Assembly (NCBI RefSeq): GCF_044005705.1
Contig: NZ_JBIPKE010000012.1
Coordinates: 248,001-312,000 of the forward strand
DNA from: Marinoscillum luteum
GTDB lineage: Bacteria; Bacteroidota; Bacteroidia; Cytophagales; Cyclobacteriaceae
Direction of reading: 5' to 3'
Length of the DNA: 64,000 nucleotides
In this document: positions 48,466 to 57,120 of the stretch, one piece after another
How the letters are laid out: every line of letters starts with the position of its first letter
Position numbering within the stretch: position 1 is the first letter of the stretch
The notes under the pieces: model-generated
Told to the model about the DNA's origin: nothing
Databases searched by the model: none
Seen by the model: the letters and a program-made list of their open reading frames with translations, nothing else
Made by a program: the position numbers and the translations under genes

Positions 48466-49220
48466 TGCTCACAAAAAGAATCATACCTTGCCTCGATATA
48501 AAGGACGGACGCACCGTCAAAGGCGTGAACTTTGTAGACCTGAGGGATGCGGGTGACCCTGTGGAACTGGCAGAAAGATATACACGTGAGGGTGCCGATG
48601 AGTTGGTGTTTTTGGATATTTCTGCCACTTTGGAGAAGCGAAAGACGCTCTTGGAGCTGGTGCGAAAGGTGGCTGAAGCCATTCATATTCCTTTCACCGT
48701 AGGAGGTGGGATCAGTTCCGTTGCAGATGTGCGGGCGTTGCTCAATGAAGGTGCTGATAAGATATCCATCAACTCATCAGCGGTGAGGAACCCAGACCTG
48801 ATAGATGAACTGGCCGCCGAGTTTGGTAGCCAGTGCATTGTAGTGGCCATAGATAGTCGCAATGTGGATGGCACTGATTGGGTACATACCCATGGAGGCA
48901 CCCGGCCTACTGAGCTGGAGACGATCGCCTGGGCAAAGGAAGTGGCCAGAAGGGGAGCCGGGGAGCTACTACTGACTTCCATGGATCATGACGGTACCAA
49001 AGCCGGTTTTGCTGTGGATCTGACCCAGAGGGTGAGCCAGGCGGTGAACATCCCAGTGATTGCTTCCGGCGGAGGGGGGGACGAGTCCCATTTTGTGGAG
49101 ATCTTTGGAGCAGGGGAGGCCGATGCTGCTTTGGCGGCCAGCATTTTTCACTATCAGGAAGTGGAAATCATGCATTTGAAGGACGAATTGATTAAAAATA
49201 ACCTACCAATAAGAAAGTAA
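48465..49220 (+). CDS. hisF: Imidazole glycerol phosphate synthase subunit HisF (cyclase)
   Basis: The 251-residue barrel starts MLTKRIIPCLDIKDGRTVKG with catalytic D11. VFLDISATLEKRKTL, FTVGGGISSV, the second catalytic Asp in LLTSMDHDGTKAGF (about 130), and VIASGGGGDESHF follow. It cyclises PRFAR with ammonia from HisH. Its stop overlaps the hisIE ATG. Confidence 0.96.
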   Translation: MLTKRIIPCLDIKDGRTVKGVNFVDLRDAGDPVELAERYTREGADELVFLDISATLEKRKTLLELVRKVAEAIHIPFTVGGGISSVADVRALLNEGADKISINSSAVRNPDLIDELAAEFGSQCIVVAIDSRNVDGTDWVHTHGGTRPTELETIAWAKEVARRGAGELLLTSMDHDGTKAGFAVDLTQRVSQAVNIPVIASGGGGDESHFVEIFGAGEADAALAASIFHYQEVEIMHLKDELIKNNLPIRK

Positions 49221-49819
49221 TGGCATTGGATTTTCAAAAAGGAGACGGACTCATTCCGGCAGTGATTCAGGATGATCAGACGGGCAAAGTACTGATGCTT
49301 GGGTACATGAATGAAGAGGCGCTCGCACAAACCAGACAAACCGGACAGGTGACTTTTTTCAGCAGATCCAAAGGACGGTTATGGGTGAAAGGAGAAACTT
49401 CCGGAAATTTTCTGGAGGTAAGGGAAATCCTGGAAGACTGTGACGGAGACACACTGCTGATTAAGGCACTCCCCAAAGGACCAGTCTGCCACACGGGGAG
49501 CGACACTTGCTTCGATGAAGTGAACAGTAATCCAATCACTTTTCTTAATCACTTACGTGACATTATAGAAGACCGGAAGAAAAACCCTTCGGATAAGTCA
49601 TACACTGCCAGCCTGTTCAAAGAAGGGATCAATAAAGTAGCGCAGAAAGTTGGAGAAGAAGCAGTAGAAGTTGTGATTGAAGCTAAGGATGATAATGCGG
49701 AGCTTTTTCTGAATGAATCAGCAGATTTGCTCTTTCATCTGATGGCTTTACTTTCGTATAAGGATTTTTCCTTAGACGATGTGGTGAAAATACTGAAAAC
49801 AAGGCATCAGGCTTCGTGA
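49220..49819 (+). CDS. hisIE: Bifunctional phosphoribosyl-AMP cyclohydrolase / phosphoribosyl-ATP pyrophosphatase
   Basis: The 199-residue fusion has HisI (about 1-110: LIPAVIQDDQTGKVLMLGYMN, FFSRSKGRLWVKGETSGN, DCDGDTLLIKALPKGPVCHTGSDTCF, with zinc-site cysteines) and HisE (about 112-199: DPSDKSYTAS-type start, NKVAQKVGEEAVEVVIEAK with the metal-binding Glu residues). It catalyses steps 2 and 3 of histidine synthesis. Confidence 0.96.
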   Translation: MALDFQKGDGLIPAVIQDDQTGKVLMLGYMNEEALAQTRQTGQVTFFSRSKGRLWVKGETSGNFLEVREILEDCDGDTLLIKALPKGPVCHTGSDTCFDEVNSNPITFLNHLRDIIEDRKKNPSDKSYTASLFKEGINKVAQKVGEEAVEVVIEAKDDNAELFLNESADLLFHLMALLSYKDFSLDDVVKILKTRHQAS

Positions 49820-49864
49820 TTGCTTAATTTTTTCATAGATTAAGGTCAATCAAGCCGACCTGTA

Positions 49865-51349
49865 ATGAAAAAATACGATGTTGTGATCATTGGTGCTGGC
49901 CCTGCAGGCTATGCAGCCGCCATGCGCGCAGTAGATTTCAAGAAGAAAGTAGCCCTCATAGAAAAAAAACAATTAGGTGGTGCAGGTATACACCACGGAG
50001 CCCTCTGGAGTAAAACATGGTGGGAGCTCAGCAGAGAAGCCTTTTCTCTGCGTAAACACGGCGAAGCCCTCAATACTGGTGGTGTACAGTTTAATTTTAA
50101 AAAGCTGAAGTCTGAAGTGCAGAAAGCTGTGCAGGAGCGCATGGATCAGCTGGAGCACCACATGCACAATATCAATGTATCGATAGAGGAAGGACTCTTT
50201 GAGTACATCCAGGGCAATGCCAAAGTGAAAGATCCTAACACAGTCGAAATTCAAAATTTTGAGGAGACCACTCAAATATCCGCAGACTATATCATTGTTG
50301 CTACTGGCAGCCGCCCGAGGTTATTACCCGAAATTCCCATTGACGAGGAGTGTATTTTTACCAGCGATGGTCTGGATAAGTTAGAGGAGTTTCCGAAAAG
50401 CATGGTGATCGTTGGGGCCGGGGTGATTGGTTGCGAGTTTGCAACCATCTTCTCCAATTTTGGCCATACCAAGGTGCACTTGATTGATAAAGGTGACCGG
50501 ATACTGCCTTTCGAAGATGAAGATGTGGTGAAGGTAATTGAGAAAAATCTGGAGGCCAAGAATGTGCTGATTCACAGGAACTCCAGATTGATAGATATGC
50601 GTAAAGAAGGTCAGATGGTGGCCTATACCCTGGAGTATACAGATGGCTCCAAGGAGGTCTTTCGTGTGGAGAAAGCTTTGGTCTCCGTAGGCAGAGTGCC
50701 CCGATATGAGAACCTCTTTGAAAGTAATATGGACATCAAAATAGATGGCCGAGGGATTATAGATGATCTCACTCAGACGAGCATTCCAAATATCTATGCA
50801 GTAGGGGACATCACAGCGGATATTTCACTTGTAAATGTAGGAGAGCTGGAAGGAAGGTTTGCCATAGAGCGAATTTTCGGCAAACCGGAGCGGCCGCTGA
50901 TTTATGAAAACATTTCTACCATTATGTTCCTGTCACCGGAAGTAGCAGGAGTGGGTATGAATGAAATTCAGGCTCAAAATAGTGGGTTGGGTTATAAGGT
51001 GGTGAGCATAGATTACTCCTGCATCCCCAGGGCCATTGCCATGCGTAACACCCAGGGCTTTATCAAAATCATGGTGACGGACGATGAGCATCAGAAAATT
51101 CTCGGGATGCGTGTGGTTGGTGAGCATGCTTCCAGCGCTATACAGGCGGTAGCATTACTGATTTCCATGGATCGGGGCATACGTGAGCTTGCCGAATTGA
51201 TTCACCCTCACCCGTCGATCATAGAGGGCATTCAGGAATGTGGTCGTATGCTACTTGGGAAGTCTATGCTGAAGCCTGCGGTATTGAGACATGCCATGGT
51301 CTGCAAGACTTATGAAAAAGGTAAGTACAAGGATTTGATTGTTGTTTAA
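49865..51349 (+). CDS. Dihydrolipoamide-dehydrogenase-like flavoprotein without redox cysteines
   Basis: The 494-residue protein has an FAD-binding GAGPAGYAAAMRA (about 10-22), a central NAD(P) domain with VIVGAGVIGCEFATIFSNFG (about 180-199), FAD site YAVGDIT (about 316-322) and a dimerisation domain ending with the His-Glu pair in HPHPSIIEGIQECG. In place of GGTCLNVGCIPSK it has GGAGIHHGALWSK, so both active-site cysteines are gone. It therefore cannot be a disulfide reductase. A soluble transhydrogenase-like or NAD(P)H oxidoreductase role is possible. It is 45 bp after hisIE in the same direction, with no terminator seen between. Confidence 0.88.
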   Translation: MKKYDVVIIGAGPAGYAAAMRAVDFKKKVALIEKKQLGGAGIHHGALWSKTWWELSREAFSLRKHGEALNTGGVQFNFKKLKSEVQKAVQERMDQLEHHMHNINVSIEEGLFEYIQGNAKVKDPNTVEIQNFEETTQISADYIIVATGSRPRLLPEIPIDEECIFTSDGLDKLEEFPKSMVIVGAGVIGCEFATIFSNFGHTKVHLIDKGDRILPFEDEDVVKVIEKNLEAKNVLIHRNSRLIDMRKEGQMVAYTLEYTDGSKEVFRVEKALVSVGRVPRYENLFESNMDIKIDGRGIIDDLTQTSIPNIYAVGDITADISLVNVGELEGRFAIERIFGKPERPLIYENISTIMFLSPEVAGVGMNEIQAQNSGLGYKVVSIDYSCIPRAIAMRNTQGFIKIMVTDDEHQKILGMRVVGEHASSAIQAVALLISMDRGIRELAELIHPHPSIIEGIQECGRMLLGKSMLKPAVLRHAMVCKTYEKGKYKDLIVV

Positions 51350-51364
51350 GAGGCTCCTCCCTTA

Positions 51365-51979
51365 TTATTTCCAGGTAATCTCCTCAGGGAGTGTAAATGT
51401 CGCTTCCTCTATTTGCGGATTTTCAGTGAATGAAACGGCCGTCTGTTCATAGGACAGACCAGGTAGTTTTTTGATGACTTTCAAGGGGATGCCCTGCCAT
51501 ACCCAAAGATGAGAAACCGGCCCCTTGTCAAACGCCCATTTGTTGCATGGTTTTCCGAGTAAGGTATCCGTACCCACTTTACTTCCGCCTCTGCTCACCA
51601 TGATGGCCTCAAACGCCTGAGCATTTGATTTGTAGGTCATCAGACCACTCCACCGTTCGTCTTTGGCTTTTTCGCCCGAGCCTGAGGTGAGGTTAATTTT
51701 GTAGATATAATCTCCATCTGTCAGTTCTTTTCTATCCTCAGTACTCACTGTGCTATAGCGATTGATTTGAATCGTGCGGTGTTCCAGGGCTCTCCATCCA
51801 TTTCTGTCAAAGTATAGCGTGGCTGTGCCTGTGGCTCCACCACTGACAGTATAGGAGATGATGCCACTTTGAACAGGATATTTGGCAGGAGTTTTTTTGT
51901 TGATGCTTTCAGAGTTGCCGGGCAGTTGTGACCAGCAGACCATTGGGATGATAAATATCACGTACATGAGGGCTTTCAT
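51365..51979 (-). CDS. Secreted hypothetical protein, 204 residues (DUF4412-like)
   Basis: A signal peptide (about 1-17, MKALMYVIFIIPMVCWSQ) precedes a beta-rich domain with GIISYTVSGGATGTATLYFDRNGWRALEH and a C-terminal LGKPCNKWAFDKGPVSHLWVWQGIPLKV. The pattern of strand-rich N-terminal and 'G..C..W......WVWKGIPLK' resembles DUF4412-type outer-surface proteins. Function unknown. Confidence 0.7.
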   Translation of the reverse strand: MKALMYVIFIIPMVCWSQLPGNSESINKKTPAKYPVQSGIISYTVSGGATGTATLYFDRNGWRALEHRTIQINRYSTVSTEDRKELTDGDYIYKINLTSGSGEKAKDERWSGLMTYKSNAQAFEAIMVSRGGSKVGTDTLLGKPCNKWAFDKGPVSHLWVWQGIPLKVIKKLPGLSYEQTAVSFTENPQIEEATFTLPEEITWK

Positions 51980-52029
51980 GACTAAGGGCGTTGGTTGCAG
52001 TAAAGGTGGGAAGATTTATTAAAAAAGAA

Positions 52030-52056
52030 AACCCTGGAAATTTAATCTCCAGGGTT
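52030..52056 (-). terminator. Terminator of the IYD-like operon
   Basis: AACCCTGGA (52030-52038) pairs with TCCAGGGTT (52048-52056), and in the leftward direction T-rich sequence follows (TTTCTTTTTT). It is 165 bp after the operon's last stop codon. I see no gene in that stretch. Confidence 0.85.
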
Positions 52057-52220
52057 CCAACCAGCTATAGACAAGATCCTGTATAACAGGAGTTGTTTCG
52101 TGAATTATAATATTGCTAAGTTGCAGCTTTTTTATGTCGAAATTCTGCCAAAAAGCTTTACGAGACTGCCAAATTGCCGTTTGATGGTGCTTTTAAAGGG
52201 CTCAAACGCTGTTTGTTAAC

Positions 52221-52901
52221 TTATGAGTAGAAAGCCGCTACTTCATTCAGCGGTTTCCTTTTGAGGTCTGGTACATAGGCATCTGAGTCAGGATAACCCA
52301 CAGGTAGCAGTAGAAAAGGGCGTTCATTGGCAGGTCTTTGCAGTACCTGTGTGAGAAAGTTCATGGGTGAAGGGGTATGGGTAAGGGTGACAAGCCCGGC
52401 TTGATGGATAGCAGTGATGAGCATTCCACAGGCGATGCCCACAGATTCATTGACATAATAGTAGTTGGATTTCTCTCCATCTACCTCCGCATAAGCTTTC
52501 TTAAATACAACGATGAGCCACGGGGCTTTTTCAAGAAAGGGCTTGTGCCAGTCTGTACCTATGGGCTCCAGGTCTTTCAGCCACCGCTCACTCATTCTGC
52601 CGTTGTAGCTTTCATACTCTTCGCGTTCTGCGGCTTTTCTGATTTCTGACTTCAGTTCGGGATTGGACACCACACAGAATGTCCACGGTTGCTTGTGGGC
52701 ACCGGAAGGCGCAGTGGAGGCAGTCATAATGATGTGCTCGATCAGCTCCTGAGGGACGGGTTTGTTACTAATGTCCCTGACGCTCCTTCTAAGCTCCATG
52801 TATTGGTGAAATTCTTCTGCCCGCCGGAGCATTTCAGGTTCTTGCAGGCTGATGCTATGGTATTTGAGATGGGTATAGCCGTTTATTACTTTCGTTTCCA
52901 T
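52221..52901 (-). CDS. Nitroreductase-fold flavoprotein, iodotyrosine dehalogenase-like
   Basis: The 226-residue FMN protein has RRSVRDIS, TASTAPSGAHKQPW and LPVGYP...VPDLKRKPL, closely following iodotyrosine deiodinase (IYD) rather than ordinary nitroreductases. The lid triad Glu-Tyr-Lys of IYD is conserved with the same spacing: E and Y in EEYESY four residues apart and K 21 residues after the Tyr (GTDWHKP). IYD removes iodide or bromide from halotyrosines; a homologue from the Bacteroidota member Haliscomenobacter has been characterised. It is the last gene of the operon behind purine nucleoside phosphorylase (10-bp gap). Confidence 0.85.
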   Translation of the reverse strand: METKVINGYTHLKYHSISLQEPEMLRRAEEFHQYMELRRSVRDISNKPVPQELIEHIIMTASTAPSGAHKQPWTFCVVSNPELKSEIRKAAEREEYESYNGRMSERWLKDLEPIGTDWHKPFLEKAPWLIVVFKKAYAEVDGEKSNYYYVNESVGIACGMLITAIHQAGLVTLTHTPSPMNFLTQVLQRPANERPFLLLPVGYPDSDAYVPDLKRKPLNEVAAFYS

Positions 52902-52911
52902 TTGGGGGTGT

Positions 52912-53724
52912 TTATAGGTTCTTAATTACTTCTTTGAATAGCGCCACCAGGTGTTTTTCAGCTTTCTGAGCGGTGCTAATGATGTCGTTGATGTCCACCG
53001 GATGAAGGTTGTCAGGATCACATTCATCTGTAAGCACTGATACGGCACTCACCGGAAGGCCCAGTTGATTGGCGGCAATCACCTCTGGTACGGTGGACAT
53101 GCCCACCACATCAGCTCCAATATTTCTCAGGTATCGATACTCAGCCCTCGTTTCCAGATGCGGCCCTGATACTGCGACGTAGACCCCCTCATGAAGCGGG
53201 ATGTTTTCTTTCGTGGCCAGATTCTTCATGAGCTTGTTCATTTCTGCATCATACGGTGTACTGAGGTCCGTAAAGATAGGGCCAAAATCAGCGGCCTGTT
53301 TCCCTCGCAGTGGGTTGTCGGGCTGCAGGTTGATGTGATCATCAATGAGCATGAGCTCGCCTTTTTTCCAGGAGAGGTTCATGCAGCCTGCTGCATTACT
53401 CACCAAAAGTTTCTGAATGCCGAGGAATTTCATCACACGAACCGGAAAAACCACTTCTATCATGCTGTATCCTTCATAGTAGTGGAACCTGCCGCTCATG
53501 GCGATCACCCATTTGCCTTCGAGCTTACCGTAGATCAGCTTTCCTTTATGAAACTCCACTGTGGCAATGGGGAAGTGCGGAATTTCGTCATAACCGATTT
53601 CTTTGATGACCTCTATGTGTGCGGTGAGTGCTCCGAGTCCGGTACCCAGGATGATCCCCAATTCCGGATGATCAAATCCATTTTCGCGAAGGAAAGCAAC
53701 CGTTTCTTTTACTTTTTCAATCAT
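52912..53724 (-). CDS. punA: Purine-nucleoside phosphorylase (trimeric type)
   Basis: The 270-residue PNP has LGIILGTGLGALTAHI (phosphate loop Ser/Gly region, about 22-37), the GRFHYYEGYSM substrate loop, LLVSNAAGCMNLSWKKGELMLIDDHIN and VAVSGPHLETRAEYR. It cleaves purine ribonucleosides to base and ribose-1-phosphate. Its ATG abuts the stop of the upstream VCBS gene (TAAATG), so translation is coupled. Confidence 0.95.
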   Translation of the reverse strand: MIEKVKETVAFLRENGFDHPELGIILGTGLGALTAHIEVIKEIGYDEIPHFPIATVEFHKGKLIYGKLEGKWVIAMSGRFHYYEGYSMIEVVFPVRVMKFLGIQKLLVSNAAGCMNLSWKKGELMLIDDHINLQPDNPLRGKQAADFGPIFTDLSTPYDAEMNKLMKNLATKENIPLHEGVYVAVSGPHLETRAEYRYLRNIGADVVGMSTVPEVIAANQLGLPVSAVSVLTDECDPDNLHPVDINDIISTAQKAEKHLVALFKEVIKNL

Positions 53725-56700
53725 TTACTTGACAAGGTTATAGCTTTTAAGTGGCCCATTGTTTTGAACCACCCAGAGCATTTGGGTTTCATTGACGTGC
53801 TGAATACTCATCTTACGAATATCGCCCGTCCAGTTCAGGAATTGAAAGTTGTTTGCATCAAATGTCAGAGCCCTTTCAGTACCCCACAAAATAAGCCCTC
53901 CTCCGGCATCATATGGTCCCTGTTCTACTTCCGAATAGCTCATATTACCACCAAGGAGCAGGTCTTTGACCTGATCCCCATTGAGGTCCAGAAAGACCAT
54001 GTCGTAAATGGGAAAAGATTGTGCGATCGTGGGGAAGGCAGAGAAGATCATGGAGTCTTCCCTAAGGGTGAAGTATCCAGACCTTAGTTCATAGAGGTTA
54101 TAAGTTGTGGCCTGTGCCAGCTGATCAGAGGAGAAAATATCTTCTAACCGGGCTTCTGCGTAGGTCTGGTTGTTGATGAACTTCTTTTTGAGATGGGGTA
54201 ATACCCCGGTGATCGTTTCCTTCCTTGGGAGTGGCCATCTTTCACCATTCAGGTAATGAGTGATGATTGTTTCCTTCTGACCATTCTGATCAAAATCAGA
54301 TTGATAGGCGGTGATGGGCTCCGATGAAGAAACTTCGAAAAGGTGGTTGAGCCCAAGATTTCCGGCCACGAGTTCATTTTTCCCATCGCCATCAAGATCC
54401 ACCACGACCAGCGAATTCCATAATCCGTGTGATTTCGACAGTCCCATTTTTTCTGTTACGTTTTCAAAGGACTTGCCTGATTGGTTTTTGAGGATGGTTA
54501 TGGGGATCCATTCTCCAGCCAGGATCAGGTCATCGTATCCATCTTCATTGTAATCCCACCAGAGGGCATCATTGACGATCCCCTCCACAGCAGGTAGCAG
54601 GGTACTTCGGACCAGTTGACCGTTTTTGTTTTCGAGAAGTATTGAAGGTTCACTGCTCGGGTATTGCCCAGGCAACGCACCACCCCCAATGAAGAGGTCA
54701 GGATCTCCGTCCTGATCAAAATCGGAAACCTTTACCACGGTGCCGGAGTGAGATATTTTGGGTAAGGTGCCTTTTTGAAAACGGCCTTTACCATCATTTA
54801 GGTATAAACGGTCCTGGTAGGTTGGATTGCCTTTGGGGAATGAGCTTCCTCCGGAAACCACGTACAGATCAAGATCTCCATCCAGGTCCAGATCCACCAG
54901 CGCTGCCCCCAGGTCTTCAGGTTCCAGATCCAGGGTCAAAGTTTTTTCTTCTATTCTCTGGAATGCTCCATCCTTTTTTTGAAGCAATATGGCTCCTGAT
55001 TGGCCACTTCCGCCTCCCACGAAAACATCCTCCAGTTCATCCCCATTGAGGTCTCCAAGTGTCATATATGGCCCTTTGCGGGATTGTGGTTTGAATAGAA
55101 GCGGCTCTTGTTTGAAGTCGTTAAAAGTGCCGTCTTGATGGGTGAAAAGTGTTGTTTCAGATTCCTCAAAGAGCTTTTTGACTGATGTCTGAGGTATTTC
55201 TTTTGGTTGATACCCGATCTCCAGGGTTTGGTCAAGGGCAAAATCGGTTACGGTCTGAACGGTTTGATCTGGCCAGATGACTTCAATGGATTTCACTTTC
55301 GGTTCGGAGGATAGTCCAAAGTGTGCGACGGGCTCACTGCTGGAGAGATAACCCCTTGAGGATTGCAGAATGATCGTTTGCCGCACTTCGTCATATCGGA
55401 ATATAACCTGAGCGCCCAGTCCAAAAGGATTGCCTTCAGGGCCATGCAATTTCACTCTTAGGAAGTGACTGCCAGGCTGTTGTTGGATGCTATTATTTTG
55501 GTAGATAGAAGCTGGCAGGTCCATATTATTGACCACCAAATCCAGATCTCCATCATTGTCCAGGTCCCCATAGGCCGCACCATGGCTAAAGGTGGCTTCC
55601 GAAAGTCCGGCTTGCTGAGCGATATTCGTAAATGTAAAATCGTGATTATTGAGGTAAAGGTAATTGGGGAGGGGAGTGGATGGAATCAGGTCTATCCAGT
55701 CGAGTACGGTTTCTCTGTTGAAAACATCGACGCCTTGTTGCCTGGCGCGCTGTATGGAGTCAGAATTGAAATCAATAAAGTCTTTGTTGGACATGTCACG
55801 CTTGATACCATTGGTAATGAAGAGGTCCTGATGACCGTCCAGGTTGAGGTCTGCAAAGAGTGCCGACCAACTCCAGTCTGTTTTTTCGATGCCCGAGAGA
55901 CAACCAATTTCAGAGAATGCGTTGGGGCCAGTTTTAAGTTGTAAGACATTGCGCATGAGCTGTTTTCCGTAACCCATATCTGCTAGTCTTTCATATCGAT
56001 TTTGGGTCATATTGGTGGCGAATATTTTCTGTCGCTCGTTGGTAGCAGCCAGCATGTCTAGCACGATGAGGTCCAGCTCTCCATCATTGTTCATGTCCCC
56101 AAGGTCTGAGCCCATGCTATTTTGACTCATATGATCAAAGCCTGAATATGATGGTGTAAAGGTCTGATCTCCGTTGTTGAGGAAGACTACATCCGGTTCT
56201 ATGAAATCATTGGCCACAAACAGGTCGAGCCACCCGTCATCATTGAAATCAGCCGCCAGGGCACTGAGGCCGAATCCATGGTAGGCGAGGCCTGATTGTA
56301 AGGTGATGTCTTCAAAGTGCCCCTGGTTGTTTACATAGAGGTGATAGGATTGCTCTTTGCTTTCGGGAGTTGTGATGCGTCGGGAGTCTCCATTTTCATT
56401 AGATACCCGCATCTGTATGGCCTTGTCGAAATCAGCAGGGTGATTCACCAGGAAGAGATCCAGATCACCATCTCTGTCCATGTCAAAAAATACGCTTTGT
56501 GTACTGTAGGCCTTATCCTGAAGGCCAAGATTTTTACCTTGCTCAGTGAAGGTCAGGTCTTTGTTATTGATAAAAACCAGGTTGTTTCGAATGTTTTCAT
56601 TGGGGTGCGCGTCCCTGCATACATATATATCCAGCCAACCATCTCCATTGATATCGACCATGGAAATACCTGTTTTGTAACCCTGTGCAGCTTTGGTTCC

Positions 56701-57024
56701 CGAACTGAGCGTAATGTCTTCAAATTTGAAGTTTCCTTTATTCAGGTAAAGCTTGTTGGCATTGGCATTTCCGGAGAAGTAGAGGTCAGCCAAACCATCA
56801 TTGTTGATGTCACCAATGGCGACGCCTCCTCCGTTGTAGATATATTTCCAGGTGAACAGGTTAAAGTCTTTACGCTCGTTGAGGTCATTGATGAAATCCA
56901 CTCCTGATTCGGCGGGACTTACTTTCGTAAAGAGGGTTTGCCTGGGGTCTTCCTGATTCGTACATCCAGAAAGGGCAATGACGAGTGTTACGACACAGAA
57001 GGCTCGTGTTTTGGTTGAGTTCAT
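53725..57024 (-). CDS. VCBS/FG-GAP repeat lipoprotein with ASPIC/UnbV domain
   Basis: From the ATG at 57022-57024 there are 1099 residues; an upstream frame extension lacks a credible start. A lipobox (ALSGC, Cys about 21) is followed by many FG-GAP calcium-binding turns of the form D-x-N-x-D-G-x-x-D-L (e.g. IGDINNDGLADLYFSGN, LDLDGDLDLYVVSGG) giving two beta-propellers (about 50-470 and 640-1000). Between them is an ASPIC/UnbV module (about 520-590, ending VKSIEVIWPDQTVQTV). Such proteins are outer-surface, presumably ligand-binding. It is the first gene of the PNP/IYD operon, an unusual partner. Confidence 0.9.
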   Translation of the reverse strand: MNSTKTRAFCVVTLVIALSGCTNQEDPRQTLFTKVSPAESGVDFINDLNERKDFNLFTWKYIYNGGGVAIGDINNDGLADLYFSGNANANKLYLNKGNFKFEDITLSSGTKAAQGYKTGISMVDINGDGWLDIYVCRDAHPNENIRNNLVFINNKDLTFTEQGKNLGLQDKAYSTQSVFFDMDRDGDLDLFLVNHPADFDKAIQMRVSNENGDSRRITTPESKEQSYHLYVNNQGHFEDITLQSGLAYHGFGLSALAADFNDDGWLDLFVANDFIEPDVVFLNNGDQTFTPSYSGFDHMSQNSMGSDLGDMNNDGELDLIVLDMLAATNERQKIFATNMTQNRYERLADMGYGKQLMRNVLQLKTGPNAFSEIGCLSGIEKTDWSWSALFADLNLDGHQDLFITNGIKRDMSNKDFIDFNSDSIQRARQQGVDVFNRETVLDWIDLIPSTPLPNYLYLNNHDFTFTNIAQQAGLSEATFSHGAAYGDLDNDGDLDLVVNNMDLPASIYQNNSIQQQPGSHFLRVKLHGPEGNPFGLGAQVIFRYDEVRQTIILQSSRGYLSSSEPVAHFGLSSEPKVKSIEVIWPDQTVQTVTDFALDQTLEIGYQPKEIPQTSVKKLFEESETTLFTHQDGTFNDFKQEPLLFKPQSRKGPYMTLGDLNGDELEDVFVGGGSGQSGAILLQKKDGAFQRIEEKTLTLDLEPEDLGAALVDLDLDGDLDLYVVSGGSSFPKGNPTYQDRLYLNDGKGRFQKGTLPKISHSGTVVKVSDFDQDGDPDLFIGGGALPGQYPSSEPSILLENKNGQLVRSTLLPAVEGIVNDALWWDYNEDGYDDLILAGEWIPITILKNQSGKSFENVTEKMGLSKSHGLWNSLVVVDLDGDGKNELVAGNLGLNHLFEVSSSEPITAYQSDFDQNGQKETIITHYLNGERWPLPRKETITGVLPHLKKKFINNQTYAEARLEDIFSSDQLAQATTYNLYELRSGYFTLREDSMIFSAFPTIAQSFPIYDMVFLDLNGDQVKDLLLGGNMSYSEVEQGPYDAGGGLILWGTERALTFDANNFQFLNWTGDIRKMSIQHVNETQMLWVVQNNGPLKSYNLVK

Positions 57025-57120
57025 AGTCACCGGATTTGGGGTGAAAATTAAAGACTTTTTATAGCAAAGAAGGAAATCTGTTTTTAAATTGACCGACCAA
57101 ATCAATCATTCCTACAAAAC

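Noticed and set aside
53191..54087. 298-residue rightward frame across purine nucleoside phosphorylase and the VCBS gene
   Set aside because: It crosses two well-supported genes on the other strand and has no recognisable domain; a mirror of their codon usage.
55465..56907. Two long rightward frames (159 and 196 residues) opposite the VCBS gene
   Set aside because: They arise from the repeated D-x-N-x-D-G codons of the FG-GAP repeats and show no independent features.
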